Source: Neoaquamicrobium microcysteis
Lineage (GTDB): Bacteria; Pseudomonadota; Alphaproteobacteria; Rhizobiales; Rhizobiaceae
Assembly: GCF_008180155.1 (NCBI RefSeq)
Contig: NZ_VSZS01000064.1
Span: 1 to 64,000 of the forward strand
DNA length: 64,000 nucleotides
Direction: 5' to 3'
Below the pieces are notes generated by a model. That model made no database searches. It saw only the letters and a list, made by a program, of their open reading frames with translations, and was not told the origin of the DNA. Below, one piece after another: positions 8,396 to 17,500 of the stretch. Each line of letters begins with the position of its first letter. The stretch's first letter is position 1. Made by a program: the position numbers and the translations under genes.

Positions 8396-8866
8396 ATGCC
8401 TGCAAGGTTCGATCCCGACGCGATCGGCTTCCTCATCACCGATGTCGCGCGCCTGCTGCGAGCCGAGTTCGACCGCCGCACCAGCAATGCAGGGCTTGGC
8501 CTGACACCCGGCGAGGCGCGCACGCTGGTCAACGCCGCGCGAGCCGTCTCCGTCAGGCAGGCGGTACTGGCCGAGCGCATGGGCGTGGAGGCGATGACGC
8601 TTTCGGCCTATCTCGACCGGCTGGAAGCACGCGGGCTGATACGTCGCACAATCGACCCGACCGACCGTCGGGCCAAGCTGGTGGAGGTCACCGAAGACGC
8701 GCAGCCGGTGCTCGAGGCCGTGTCGAGGATCGGAACGGAACTGCGCACCGACATCTCGGCTTCGCTGCCGCCGGAGCGCATCGAGGAAATCCGCGAAGGC
8801 CTCAAGCAGATGCGCGTGACGCTCGTTTCGATGCGCCCCGAATGCAAGGGGGGCTCGTCGTCGTGA
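8396..8866 (+). CDS. MarR family transcriptional regulator
   Basis: A 156-residue winged-helix regulator of the MarR family. The HTH region spans about residues 45-90 and the wing contains IDPTDRRAKLVEVTEDA, a family signature (D-x-R-DRR-A-K-x-V-x-L/V-T). These proteins repress neighbouring transport or detoxification genes until a small ligand binds. The GTGA overlap with the next gene suggests one transcript and coupled translation with the drug-efflux protein. Confidence 0.9.
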   Translation: MPARFDPDAIGFLITDVARLLRAEFDRRTSNAGLGLTPGEARTLVNAARAVSVRQAVLAERMGVEAMTLSAYLDRLEARGLIRRTIDPTDRRAKLVEVTEDAQPVLEAVSRIGTELRTDISASLPPERIEEIREGLKQMRVTLVSMRPECKGGSSS

Positions 8867-10134
8867 ACATGCGCCCTTTGCCCCCGGCCGCTCCTGAACC
8901 CTTGATGAGCGAACGCAAGGTTGGACTGATCGGCGCGCTGCTCGTCGCCATCGGCCCGATCTCCATGGCGCTGTTCACGCCTGCGATGCCTGAGATCGTG
9001 CGCGCCTTCGGCACCACAGACGCTGCCGTGAAGATGACGTTGTCGCTTTACTTCGCCGGCTTCGCCATCGCGCAGCTCGTCTGCGGCCCGCTCTCGGACG
9101 GGTTCGGGCGCAAGCCGATCGCGCAGGCCTTCATGGTCATCTATCTGGTCGCCAGCACGCTGGCGCTGTTTGCGCCCAGCATCGAGTTCCTCATCGCTGC
9201 ACGCTTCCTGCAAGGGGTAGGCGCAGCGGTCGGCGTCGCCATATCGCGCGCCATCGTGCGCGACCTGTTCACCAACGAGCGCTCGGCGCGCATCATGAAC
9301 CTGATCGGCCTCATCCTCGGTATCGGGCCGGCCTTCGCGCCGACGATCGGCGGCTTCACGATGGAGATTTTCGGCTGGCACGCGATTTTCGCGCTGATGG
9401 TGGTGTTCGGCCTCGTCATCGTGGGGGTGGTGCATTTCCTGCTTGTGGAGACCGTGCATCGCGACCTGTCGCGCATTCGCCCGGCCGCCTTGGTGCGCTC
9501 CTACGGGCAGCTTCTGCGCAGCGGCTATTTCATGTCTTCGGGCCTGGCATTGGGCGGCGCCATCGGCGCCTTCTACACGCTGGCGGTCGTGCTGCCCTTC
9601 ATCCTGATGAACCGTGTCGGCCTATCCCCGACCGAGTTCGGTTTGGGGATGCTGATGCAGTCGGGCGCGTTCTTCCTCGGTTCGCTCGTCGTGCGCCGCA
9701 GCATGGCGATCTACGGCGCATACCGCATCATGCCCGTCGGCCTCGTCTTCATCGCCGCGGGCAGCCTGGCGCTGGCGGTGCTGCTGCGCATCCACGAGCC
9801 GACATTCCTGACCGTCATGGGTCCGGTGGCGCTCTACGCTTTCGGCGCGGCCTTTATCCTGCCGGCGATGTCGACGGCCTCGCTCGCGCCATTCCCGCAT
9901 ATTGCGGGAGCGGCGGCCGCGCTGGGCGGCTTCCTGCAGATGGGTGGCGGCCTGGTGGGCGGACTGATCGCGGGGCTGTTCCCCGATCCGGTGACGGCGA
10001 TCGCCACCGTCGTGCCGGGCCTCGGGCTCATGTCGCTCGTGTGCTGGGCATGGTGGCGCAGCCTGCCCGAGCCCGCGCTCGCCAGTGTCGTCATCGCACG
10101 CAACCCGGAAGCCGCGACCCCACCTGCGGAGTAG
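8863..10134 (+). CDS. MFS transporter, Bcr/CflA-type drug efflux
   Basis: About 423 residues with twelve predicted membrane helices, of the drug:proton antiporter Bcr/CflA branch. Family motif A appears as GPLSDGFGRKP in the first cytoplasmic loop, and motif C-like glycine-rich helix LILGIGPAFAPTIGG follows in helix 5. The GTG at 8863 overlaps the marR TGA and has AAGGGGGG at proper spacing; ATG at 8869 is an alternative. Co-transcribed with marR, so probably induced by its own substrate. Confidence 0.88.
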   Translation: MNMRPLPPAAPEPLMSERKVGLIGALLVAIGPISMALFTPAMPEIVRAFGTTDAAVKMTLSLYFAGFAIAQLVCGPLSDGFGRKPIAQAFMVIYLVASTLALFAPSIEFLIAARFLQGVGAAVGVAISRAIVRDLFTNERSARIMNLIGLILGIGPAFAPTIGGFTMEIFGWHAIFALMVVFGLVIVGVVHFLLVETVHRDLSRIRPAALVRSYGQLLRSGYFMSSGLALGGAIGAFYTLAVVLPFILMNRVGLSPTEFGLGMLMQSGAFFLGSLVVRRSMAIYGAYRIMPVGLVFIAAGSLALAVLLRIHEPTFLTVMGPVALYAFGAAFILPAMSTASLAPFPHIAGAAAALGGFLQMGGGLVGGLIAGLFPDPVTAIATVVPGLGLMSLVCWAWWRSLPEPALASVVIARNPEAATPPAE

Positions 10135-10138
10135 AGCG

Positions 10139-10783
10139 TCAGTCGGTTTCCGGCCGCTCGAAATCGCCGGTCTGCGGGTTCATAGCCCAAAGCTCGCCGC
10201 TCGAGATGTCGAACCACGCCCCGTGCAGCGAAAGCCTTCCCTTACCTTCCAGAATGGAAACGCAGGGGAAGGAGCGCAGGTTCGCCAGCGAATAGCGGAT
10301 GGAGATGCGCTCCAGCGCGGTCTGGCGCTCGGACTGCGTCATCATCTCGTTGCCGGCGACGGCTTCGGCCGCAGGTGCGACGAGCCCCATCCATTTGCCG
10401 ATGAAATCGCCCGGCGAGAGCGGCGCGGCTGACGGATCGAGCGCGGCACGAATGCCCCCGCACCGTCCGTGACCCAGCACGACGATATGCTTCACCTTGA
10501 GGCTCTGCACCGCGAACTCCAGCGCGGCGGATGTGGAGTGATGCTTGCCGTCGGGCGCATAGGGCGGCACCAGATTGGCGACGTTGCGAACCACGAACAG
10601 TTCGCCTGGTCCGCAGTCGAAGATCGTTTCGGGCGCCGCGCGCGAATCGCAGCACGCGATCACCATGGTTTCGGGGGTCTGGCCGTCCTTGGCCAGCGCG
10701 CGGTAGCGGTCGCGCTCGGTGGCATACCGGCCATCCATGAATGCGCGATAGCCGTTTATCAGTCTTTCGGGCAAATGGGTCAT
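10139..10783 (-). CDS. Beta-class carbonic anhydrase
   Basis: A 214-residue beta-carbonic anhydrase that interconverts CO2 and bicarbonate. The zinc and catalytic motifs are complete: CCDSRAAPETIF (zinc Cys, Asp-Arg dyad) and HGRCGG (zinc His and Cys). Start at ATG 10783 (MTHLPERLINGYRAF), the usual N-terminus. It is the last gene of a reverse-strand group (membrane peptide, pdxY, DUF429, this gene), 45 bases after DUF429, and converges with the MFS gene with only 4 bases between stops. Confidence 0.95.
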   Translation of the reverse strand: MTHLPERLINGYRAFMDGRYATERDRYRALAKDGQTPETMVIACCDSRAAPETIFDCGPGELFVVRNVANLVPPYAPDGKHHSTSAALEFAVQSLKVKHIVVLGHGRCGGIRAALDPSAAPLSPGDFIGKWMGLVAPAAEAVAGNEMMTQSERQTALERISIRYSLANLRSFPCVSILEGKGRLSLHGAWFDISSGELWAMNPQTGDFERPETD

Positions 10784-10828
10784 GGCACTGCCACTAATGC
10801 CAAATCGCGGCGCGCGCAATCGGGCAGT

Positions 10829-11587
10829 TCAGGTCCAGATCGCCATCGGTACGCCGCGTCCGTCCGTCAATGGCGGATCGGGGAACGGCATCGCCTCGCC
10901 GCGTGCATAACGTTGTGCCACCAGAAGCATCGCGCAGGCGTCGAGAAGATCGTCCTGCGCCGCCCCGCGCGGCGGCGCCGCGGCGACGAACCCTGCAGGC
11001 AGCCCGCACAGCGCCAACAGCGCACACCGCTCTTCCATGCCGGGTGGGTTCACCATCCCCTTGATCTTCTTGGCAAGCGCCATCGCGCGCTGCCCGTTGA
11101 GCCGCCAGAAGGCCGCCTCGGGATGCGATTCGATGACCCGGTAGTGAAGGTCCGGCCGCGTCACCATCAGCGCGTCGATCTCCCTGATCTTTGAAAAGAT
11201 ACCGAAGGCCTGGATCGAGATGCCGCGCGGCGGATCTGACGTCTGGCGCGCCACGTCGCTTGCACGGCGATGCGCCGCGTACCATTCCTCCACCGAGGCG
11301 AACGGCCCCGGCTCGGCATGGACCGCCGCCCGCGACGGGATGGAGAACACGCTCGACTGCCGAGCGCCGAGATGCCGGCGCACGAGCGTCTCAGGCCCGC
11401 GCCCGCCTGGACCGGCCCGGTCGGGCAGCCCGATAGGCATGTCGACGGCGATCACCGCGTCGCCGGGCAGGGCCTCGAGCAGATCGGCGAACGAGGGAAA
11501 CACACGCGCTTGCGGCAGTTCGCCCGGCAGGCTGGACACGGCTACCCAGCCTCCCTTGCAGCCATCGACGCCGGCGCAGGCGGTCAT
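10829..11587 (-). CDS. DUF429 family protein (RNase H-fold)
   Basis: A 252-residue protein of the DUF429 family, predicted to adopt an RNase H-like fold; biochemical role not established. The typical opening AGVDGCKGGWVAV is at residues 4-16 and further acidic motifs follow (AVDMPIGLPD and DDLLDACAMLL), compatible with a two-metal nuclease centre. Its ATG overlaps the pdxY TGA (ATGA, 11584-11587), indicating translational coupling. Confidence 0.8.
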   Translation of the reverse strand: MTACAGVDGCKGGWVAVSSLPGELPQARVFPSFADLLEALPGDAVIAVDMPIGLPDRAGPGGRGPETLVRRHLGARQSSVFSIPSRAAVHAEPGPFASVEEWYAAHRRASDVARQTSDPPRGISIQAFGIFSKIREIDALMVTRPDLHYRVIESHPEAAFWRLNGQRAMALAKKIKGMVNPPGMEERCALLALCGLPAGFVAAAPPRGAAQDDLLDACAMLLVAQRYARGEAMPFPDPPLTDGRGVPMAIWT

Positions 11588-12468
11588 GCCCGCCTTTCAC
11601 CGCCGGGATGGGCGAGACGGCGCATCTGCACCATCGCCATCGGATGGGCGAGGCTTTGCGCGTCGGTTTCCAGCATCAGCTCGTTGGAGCCGCGCTTGAC
11701 CGCGCGCGCCAGCACCTCGAACACCGCGGCGGCCGTCATCTGCAATGCCTTTTCCGCGCTTCGGCCCTCCATCAGGCGGGCGAGGAAAAGCGCGGAAGCA
11801 AGGTCGCCCGTCCCGTTGGGCGGCTTGGGAACCATGCGGTGCTCGGCCAGCACGGCCTCGCGCGGCGTCACCAGCAAATTGCCGATGGAGCCCGCCATCA
11901 TCGCGTGCGCCGAGGTGACAAGCATGGTCGATGGCCCCAGCGCGACCGCGGCCTGCGCCACGGCGCGATTGTCGGCCAGCGTTGCGCCTGCCAGCCATTC
12001 GAGCTCGTAGCGGTTGGGCGTGGCGATATCTGCCAGCGGCAAAAGCAGGTCGCGCATCGCTTCCGCCGTTGCCGGCGGCACATAGAGCCCACCCGCGTCG
12101 CCCATCACCGGATCGCAGAGGTAGGTGGCCGCCGGATTGCGGGCCTTGACCGCCCGCACCAGGGAGGCGACCGAATCGGCCTGTGCCGCATTGCCGAGAT
12201 AGCCGGAGAGGACCGCGCCAACCTCGCCCAGCCACGGTGAGGATTCCAGATCCTGCATAAGGGCGGCGAATTGATCCGCGTCCGGAACGACCCGGGTCGC
12301 AGGGCCGTGTCCGGGATGCCATGGCAGGACGATTGTGGGAACGGCCCAGACGGGAAATCCCAGCTGCTCCAGCGCGAAGACCGCAGCCCTGTTGCCCACC
12401 GTGCCACGCGCGACATGGCTGGAGACGACGATGACGGCGCGCGGAGCCGCCTGATCCTCTGTCGACAT
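11584..12468 (-). CDS. pdxY: Pyridoxal kinase PdxY
   Basis: A 294-residue ribokinase-fold kinase that phosphorylates pyridoxal in the vitamin B6 salvage route. Recognisable are SSHVARGTVGNRAAVFALE at the N-terminus (substrate and dimer contacts), CDPVMGDAGGLYV mid-protein and the NGTGDLASALFLARL anion-hole/catalytic segment, where Asp of GTGD is the base. ATG at 12468 gives the normal length. It lies 5 bases downstream of a small membrane-protein gene and overlaps DUF429, so all are likely co-transcribed. Confidence 0.9.
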   Translation of the reverse strand: MSTEDQAAPRAVIVVSSHVARGTVGNRAAVFALEQLGFPVWAVPTIVLPWHPGHGPATRVVPDADQFAALMQDLESSPWLGEVGAVLSGYLGNAAQADSVASLVRAVKARNPAATYLCDPVMGDAGGLYVPPATAEAMRDLLLPLADIATPNRYELEWLAGATLADNRAVAQAAVALGPSTMLVTSAHAMMAGSIGNLLVTPREAVLAEHRMVPKPPNGTGDLASALFLARLMEGRSAEKALQMTAAAVFEVLARAVKRGSNELMLETDAQSLAHPMAMVQMRRLAHPGGERRA

Positions 12469-12473
12469 GTTTT

Positions 12474-12701
12474 TCAGCCACCCGCCGCGAAGTCGATCAG
12501 CCACCACAGAAGATAGATCAGCAGAGCCAGCCCGAGCCAGCGACCGATCCGGGTGCCCCAGAGCTCGGCCCAGTCGTTCTCGTCGGCATCGCGCCCGGTC
12601 ATGTGGTTCTGGACGCGCCGCGTCATCGACGCCTCGCTCTCGGCGTCCACGCGCCCGATGATGCGCCGCGATTCGGTTTTTCTGTCGTCGTCCCGGCTCA
12701 T
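12474..12701 (-). CDS. Small membrane-anchored hypothetical protein
   Basis: A 75-residue protein with a charged, mostly acidic-basic N-terminal part (MSRDDDRKTESRR) and one C-terminal transmembrane helix (about residues 51-70, LGLALLIYLLWWLIDF). The tail-anchored layout suggests a cytosolic domain held at the inner membrane. No family recognised. First gene of the pdxY group; the ATG at 12701 is the only start that avoids overlap with the divergent lemA promoter. Confidence 0.6.
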   Translation of the reverse strand: MSRDDDRKTESRRIIGRVDAESEASMTRRVQNHMTGRDADENDWAELWGTRIGRWLGLALLIYLLWWLIDFAAGG

Positions 12702-12840
12702 GGATCGGCCTCTTTCGGTCGGCACGAGATTAGACGCCGGGGGCCCCCGGGCACAAGCGGGCCTTTGCGATACATCATTCACGCCGGGCGCGAATATGGC
12801 TAAGTTCACGCCGAGCCAAACCTCCTCCGGGGACCAGACC

Positions 12841-13470
12841 ATGACCACTCGCGCCATGTCCTTCACGATGCCGCGCTCCGCGCTGTCGGTGCTTTTTCTC
12901 GCACTGATGCTGCCGCTGCTGTCGGCCTGCGGCTTCAACACCATCCCCACCAACGAGGAACGCGCAAAGGCCGCCTGGAGCGAGGTTCTCAACCAGTATC
13001 AGCGACGCGCCGACCTGATACCGAATCTCGTCGAGACCGTACGGGGCTACGCCTCGCACGAGCGCGAGGTGCTGGAAGCTGTGGTGCAGGCGCGAGCGCA
13101 GGCAACGCAGGTGCAGATCTCGCCCGAACTGCTGCAGGACCCGGCAGCCTTCGAGGCGTTCCAGCAAAGCCAGTCGCAATTGACCGGCGCGCTGTCGCGG
13201 CTGCTGGCGGTGGTCGAGAACTATCCGGACCTCAAGGCGAACCAGAATTTCCTGGCGCTGCAGGCGCAGCTCGAGGGCACGGAGAACCGCATTGCCGTCG
13301 CGCGCCGCGACTACATCGAGGCCGTTCGCGTCTACAACACCTCGCTGCGCACCTTCCCGTCGCTGATCTGGGCCAAGCTGTGGTTCACCGACGCCCAGCC
13401 TTTCCAGAATTTCACCGTTTCGGAAGATCGCATGGAGGTGCCGCAGGTCGATTTCGGCACCGACAACTAG
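12841..13470 (+). CDS. LemA family lipoprotein
   Basis: A 209-residue LemA family protein. An N-terminal lipoprotein signal ends in the lipobox LLSA-C at about residues 26-30, so it is probably lipid-anchored and exposed to the periplasm. The mature protein has the family core NQYQRRADLIPNLVETVRGYASHEREVLEAV and long helices rich in Gln and Ala. LemA proteins are regularly encoded beside TPM-domain proteins, as here (13-base gap). Exact function is unknown; roles in envelope protein quality control have been proposed. Confidence 0.92.
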   Translation: MTTRAMSFTMPRSALSVLFLALMLPLLSACGFNTIPTNEERAKAAWSEVLNQYQRRADLIPNLVETVRGYASHEREVLEAVVQARAQATQVQISPELLQDPAAFEAFQQSQSQLTGALSRLLAVVENYPDLKANQNFLALQAQLEGTENRIAVARRDYIEAVRVYNTSLRTFPSLIWAKLWFTDAQPFQNFTVSEDRMEVPQVDFGTDN

Positions 13471-13482
13471 CAAAGCAGCACC

Positions 13483-14283
13483 ATGCGCAACCTGCGTCTT
13501 CCGGCGATCCTGCTTCTCCTGCTGGTCGCTTGCCTTCCGGCTTTCGCCCAATCGCTGCCGGCGCTGACGGGTCGCGTGGTCGACAATGCAGGCATGATCG
13601 ACGACCAGGCCGAGCGGTCGCTGACGGCAACCCTGGAAGCATTCGAGCGGAAATCTTCGGACCAGATCGTCGTTGCCACGATACCCTCGCTTTCGGGCGA
13701 GGCGATCGAACCCTACGCAAACCGCCTGTTCCGCCACTGGCAGCTCGGTCAGGCCGGCGAGAACAACGGCGTTCTCCTGCTGGTCGCACGAGACGAACGG
13801 CGCATGCGCATCGAGGTCGGCTACGGGCTCGAAGGCACCCTCACCGACTTGCATTCCAGGCTCATCATCGAGAACACGATGGTGCCGGCATTCCGCGCCG
13901 GAGACTTCACCGGCGGCATCGTCCGGGCGGTGGACGATATCGTTCTGGTTCTGGAAGGCCAGGGAGAGGAGTTGCAAGCGCGCGCCGAACGCAACCGGCA
14001 GGCAGAAGATGCGATTCCATGGTTCGTCATCGTCTTCATCGCGATCTGGGCGGTGCTGTTCTTCGGTTCCTTTGGCTTCGCGCTTCTGGCGCCCGTCTTC
14101 GGACGAAAACTTGGTCCGCGACGCTACAAATGGCTGGGCATGGAGATCAGCTACAACAATACCTCCTCGGGCGGATATTCCAGCGGCTCGTCCCGCTCCA
14201 GCTCTGGCTGGTCCTCGGGCGGTGGCGGCTTTTCGGGCGGTGGAGGCTCGTCTGGCGGCGGCGGCGCGTCGGGAAGCTGGTAA
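13483..14283 (+). CDS. TPM domain protein (YgcG-like)
   Basis: A 266-residue secreted or membrane-tethered protein. A signal peptide (about residues 1-21, ending FAQ) precedes a TPM domain (about 28-150) containing the family segment ENNGVLLLVARDERRMRIEVGYGLEG. A membrane helix (about 180-205) follows, and the last 45 residues are almost only Gly and Ser with a few aromatics (SGWSSGGGGFSGGGG), typical of this family. Middle gene of the LemA-TPM-TPM operon. Confidence 0.88.
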   Translation: MRNLRLPAILLLLLVACLPAFAQSLPALTGRVVDNAGMIDDQAERSLTATLEAFERKSSDQIVVATIPSLSGEAIEPYANRLFRHWQLGQAGENNGVLLLVARDERRMRIEVGYGLEGTLTDLHSRLIIENTMVPAFRAGDFTGGIVRAVDDIVLVLEGQGEELQARAERNRQAEDAIPWFVIVFIAIWAVLFFGSFGFALLAPVFGRKLGPRRYKWLGMEISYNNTSSGGYSSGSSRSSSGWSSGGGGFSGGGGSSGGGGASGSW

Positions 14284-14294
14284 GAGGGGCAGGG

Positions 14295-14933
14295 ATGGCA
14301 AGACCGCTGACACCGCAGGAGCATCAGGCGCTCGCCGACCGCATCAGGGCGGCGGAGGCACACACGCGCGGCGAGATTTACTGCGTCGTCGCGCGTGCCA
14401 GCGACGGTTACATCTATCCCGCGGCCTTCATGCTGGCCGTGGGTCTGGCAGTCGCGAGCATACCCGTCGCGTTCTGGCTGGATCGCAGCTGGCTCGGCGT
14501 GAGCCATCTGAGCTTCGCCCTGCTGCAGGCAGCCGCGCTTGCCCTGGCGTTCGCAGTGGTGTGGGCACTGCCGGCCAGGCTGCGCATCCTTCTGGTGCCC
14601 CGCCGCCTGCGCTATCGCCGCGCCCACGACAACGCGGTGGCGCAGTTCTTCGCCCATAACGTCCATACGACGGAACTGCGCACCGGCGTGCTGATTTTCG
14701 TTTCGCTTGCGGAACGGTACGCCGAGGTCGTGGCCGACTCGGGCATCAACGCGAAGGTCGCGCAGGGTGAATGGAACGGCATCGTCCACCGTGTCGTTGC
14801 CGCTGCGGCCGCAGACCGGCTGCCGGAAGGGCTCGGCGACGCCATCGACAAGGCCGGCGCGCTGCTGGCCGCGCATTTCCCGGGCGGCACAAGAAACCCG
14901 AATGAACTGGACGACCACGTCGTCGAAATCTGA
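14295..14933 (+). CDS. Second TPM domain protein, membrane-embedded
   Basis: A 212-residue protein. The N-terminal part (LTPQEHQALADRIRAAEAHTRGEIYCVVA) is the start of a TPM-like domain, interrupted by two transmembrane helices (about residues 43-60 and 72-95), after which the domain resumes (HTTELRTGVLIFVSLAERYAEVVADSGINAKV). This split topology is known for one class of TPM proteins that partner a YgcG-like protein and LemA. ATG 14295 is preceded by GGGGCAGGG. Last gene of the operon. Confidence 0.8.
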   Translation: MARPLTPQEHQALADRIRAAEAHTRGEIYCVVARASDGYIYPAAFMLAVGLAVASIPVAFWLDRSWLGVSHLSFALLQAAALALAFAVVWALPARLRILLVPRRLRYRRAHDNAVAQFFAHNVHTTELRTGVLIFVSLAERYAEVVADSGINAKVAQGEWNGIVHRVVAAAAADRLPEGLGDAIDKAGALLAAHFPGGTRNPNELDDHVVEI

Positions 14934-14952
14934 CCTCAAGGCGGGCAACTGT

Positions 14953-15003
14953 CTGTGAGGAACCGCAACGGGCCTCACAGGACTCTTGCCGCCCGAGTCT
15001 TTT
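14953..15003 (+). terminator. Double hairpin after LemA-TPM operon
   Basis: Two consecutive stems: CTGTGAGG-N12-CCTCACAG (14953-14980) and AGGACTC-N9-GAGTCTT (14979-15002) followed by T residues. The second is the probable intrinsic terminator. Confidence 0.55.
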
Positions 15004-15024
15004 CGGGTTTATCCTTAACAAATC

Positions 15025-15531
15025 ATGAACACGCTGACGATCGACATCAGACGGGCGGAACCACAGGACGCGGACGCGATCGCCGACGTGCACCATGAGG
15101 CATGGCAAGGCGCCTATGCCGGCATCATCCCATACAAGGCGCTGATGACGATGATACACCGGCGCGGTGCGCGCTGGTGGGACAACGCGATTCGCCGTGC
15201 CGCCAGCGTGCTGGTGGTCGAGATCGACGGCGACGTCGTCGGCTACGCGACGCTGGGCCGCAACCGCGCGCGCGAGCTGCCCCAGCAGGGCGAGATCTAC
15301 GAGCTTTACCTGAAGCCCGAATATCAGGGCGTCGGCCTCGGCTCGCGGCTGTTTGCAGCAGCGCGTGAAAAACTGTCGTCCCATGGCCTTTCCGGGCTCG
15401 TGGTCTGGGCGCTCGAGGAAAACGACAACGCGCTTGGCTTCTACGCCGGCGCCGGCGGCCGCGATGTCGCCGAAGGCGTCGAGGTGTTCGACCAGAAGGC
15501 GCTGCGCAAGGTCGCCTTCGTCTGGGACTGA
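15025..15531 (+). CDS. GNAT family N-acetyltransferase
   Basis: A 168-residue GNAT-fold acyltransferase. The acetyl-CoA pyrophosphate-binding loop is seen as EYQGVGLGSRLF around residue 98, preceded by the beta strand IYELYLKPE. Substrate (amine of a small molecule or protein) is unknown. Single gene between two hairpin or promoter gaps. Confidence 0.85.
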   Translation: MNTLTIDIRRAEPQDADAIADVHHEAWQGAYAGIIPYKALMTMIHRRGARWWDNAIRRAASVLVVEIDGDVVGYATLGRNRARELPQQGEIYELYLKPEYQGVGLGSRLFAAAREKLSSHGLSGLVVWALEENDNALGFYAGAGGRDVAEGVEVFDQKALRKVAFVWD

Positions 15532-15666
15532 CCTCGCTTCCGCTTATTGCTGCATTGCAATAACGGCCCGCCCGGTATATCGGCTCACCCGAGAAACCCG
15601 GACGCCCTCGCCTATCCGCAGCCAGGATTTCGCACAGGCGCTTCCCAGCATCAGGAACGGAGCCCC

Positions 15667-16197
15667 ATGCGCATCGACGCCATCTCCATCGGCAACAACC
15701 CGCCCGAAGACGTCAACGTCATCATCGAAGTGCCGGTCGGCGGCCAGCCGATCAAGTACGAGATGGACAAGGAGGCCGGCACGCTGGTCGTGGACCGGTT
15801 CCTCTACACGCCGATGACCTATCCGGGAAATTACGGCTTCGTGCCGCACACGCTGTCCGAGGACGGCGATCCCATCGACGTTCTGGTGTGCAATACGCGG
15901 CCGCTGCTTCCCGGTTGCGTCATCAATGTGCGCCCCATTGGCGTTCTGGTGATGGAAGACAATGCCGGCAAGGACGAGAAGATCATCGCCGTGCCGGTGC
16001 CGAAGCTGACGCGCCGCTACGAGAACGTGTTCAACCACACAGACCTGCCCGAGATCACGCTCCAGCAGATCGAGCACTTCTTCGAGCACTACAAGGATCT
16101 CGAGCCCGGCAAGTGGGTGAAAATCGGCGACTGGCGCGATGCCGATGCCGCCCGCAAGATGATCGTCGAGGCGATCGACCGCGCGAAGAAGGGCTGA
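15667..16197 (+). CDS. ppa: Inorganic pyrophosphatase
   Basis: A 176-residue soluble family I pyrophosphatase that hydrolyses PPi to two phosphates and drives biosynthetic reactions. The catalytic signature DGDPIDVLV is present, and [32 protein letters not shown] is typical. The ATG at 15667 follows GGAACGGAG; the frame is open further upstream but without family similarity. Length matches bacterial hexameric enzymes. Confidence 0.97.
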   Translation: MRIDAISIGNNPPEDVNVIIEVPVGGQPIKYEMDKEAGTLVVDRFLYTPMTYPGNYGFVPHTLSEDGDPIDVLVCNTRPLLPGCVINVRPIGVLVMEDNAGKDEKIIAVPVPKLTRRYENVFNHTDLPEITLQQIEHFFEHYKDLEPGKWVKIGDWRDADAARKMIVEAIDRAKKG

Positions 16198-16206
16198 TTC
16201 GAGGAA

Positions 16207-16806
16207 TCAATAGTCGCCCCGACTGAGCGAGGGCACGGGCACGCTGCCCGCCTCGATGGGCGGCTGGTCGCCACAGACGAAGCCCCGCGCCTGATTGTCG
16301 GCAATCGCGCGGGCTTTTTCGTTGGCTCCGGCGTTGCCGGTCGCCACGACATAACCGACCGCGCAGCCGTCGCGCTCGTGAAGCTGCCCCACCTTCTCGA
16401 CCACCAGAACCTCGATCTTCTCGTCCCCGCCGTCGGGATCGCTGACGAACCAGCGATGGATCGTGGCAAACGGTGTCTCGCGCGCGCCGTCTTTCTCGAT
16501 GCGCCATTCGATGCGCGGCCCGAACGAATTGAAGGCGTCGAAGCTTTCCCAGACCGGCGCGAGATCGCCTGCCGGCGGGAAGCCGTAGAACACCGAATCG
16601 CGCGCGTCGGCGTAGTAGACGATCACCGGATAGCCCTTGTATCCGGAGCAGGCGAGATTGGCCCAGTCACCGTCGCCTTCCTGCGCGGCTGCGAAGACGG
16701 AACAGTCCGCCTCGGTGTCGATGTCCGTATAGGCGCTGACGATTTCCTGGGCCTGCACGCTCATGGCCGTCATACACAGGACGAAGACTGCAACTGGCAC
16801 GCGCAT
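16207..16806 (-). CDS. Exported hypothetical protein
   Basis: A 199-residue protein with a clear signal peptide (residues 1-19, cleavage after VQA). The mature part has several cysteines (DCSVFAA, NLACSGY, DGCAVGYV, FVCGDQ), likely two periplasmic disulfides, and no motif I recognise. It resembles generic periplasmic hypothetical proteins of Hyphomicrobiales. Ends 9 bases from the convergent ppa stop. Confidence 0.65.
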   Translation of the reverse strand: MRVPVAVFVLCMTAMSVQAQEIVSAYTDIDTEADCSVFAAAQEGDGDWANLACSGYKGYPVIVYYADARDSVFYGFPPAGDLAPVWESFDAFNSFGPRIEWRIEKDGARETPFATIHRWFVSDPDGGDEKIEVLVVEKVGQLHERDGCAVGYVVATGNAGANEKARAIADNQARGFVCGDQPPIEAGSVPVPSLSRGDY

Positions 16807-16867
16807 GGGTCACCTCCGGGCCGGACGACCCGAGGCTAGCCCGCGTTCAAGCAGCGTTCCACCGAAA

Positions 16868-17161
16868 TCACGAAAGCAGCGCCGGCGCGATCGTGGTGAG
16901 GATCAGCTGACGCACGAAGAAGATGAGCAGCAGCAGGATGATCGGCGAGATGTCGATGCCGCCCAGATCCGGCATGACACGGCGGATCGGACGTAGCGCC
17001 GGCTCGGTGATGCGATAGAGGAAATTGCCGATCGTCCCGACGAACTGGTTGCGCGGGTTGACGACGTTGAAGGCATAGAGCCACGAGAAGATTGCGGACG
17101 CGATGATGATCCACCAGTAAAGATCGAGCGCGAGCACGATGGTCTGGATAAGCGCGAGCAT
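16868..17161 (-). CDS. YggT family membrane protein
   Basis: A 97-residue inner-membrane protein with two hydrophobic segments (about residues 5-30 and 72-92) and the family signature [30 protein letters not shown] between them. YggT proteins are linked to cell shape or osmotic phenotypes, but their biochemical role is unsettled. ATG 17161 gives the usual length. Confidence 0.9.
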   Translation of the reverse strand: MLALIQTIVLALDLYWWIIIASAIFSWLYAFNVVNPRNQFVGTIGNFLYRITEPALRPIRRVMPDLGGIDISPIILLLLIFFVRQLILTTIAPALLS

Positions 17162-17294
17162 GCCGGTCTCCCCGTTTGACCCGCGACATGTAGCCATTGG
17201 TTGATGGACGGGCAAGTGGCGAAGGCGAAAGGCGGGCAAGCATACCGCCGCAGGTCTTCTGCGCGGAACGCTCGTCACGCAGGGCGCGTGGCGC

Positions 17295-17324
17295 TTGACA
17301 GGCGCGCGCCCGCGCTCGTAAATG
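17295..17324 (+). promoter_or_regulatory. Predicted promoter of tRNA-Ala
   Basis: TTGACA (17295-17300), 18 bases, TAAATG (17319-17324), 17 bases before the tRNA. A perfect -35 hexamer fits a strongly expressed stable RNA. Confidence 0.6.
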
Positions 17325-17341
17325 CCGGCCATCCGCTGGAC

Positions 17342-17417
<76 letters not shown>

Positions 17418-17424
17418 ACGGGAA

Positions 17425-17450
17425 AGGCGGCCCACAGACCGCCTCATTTT
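17425..17450 (+). terminator. Terminator after tRNA-Ala
   Basis: Stem AGGCGG/CCGCCT with an 8-base loop, followed by CATTTT. It starts 8 bases after the tRNA CCA end. Confidence 0.6.
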
Positions 17451-17500
17451 CTCCGACCAGACATTTGGCCGCCGTCAGTGCGCCTCAAGCGGGTGCGCAG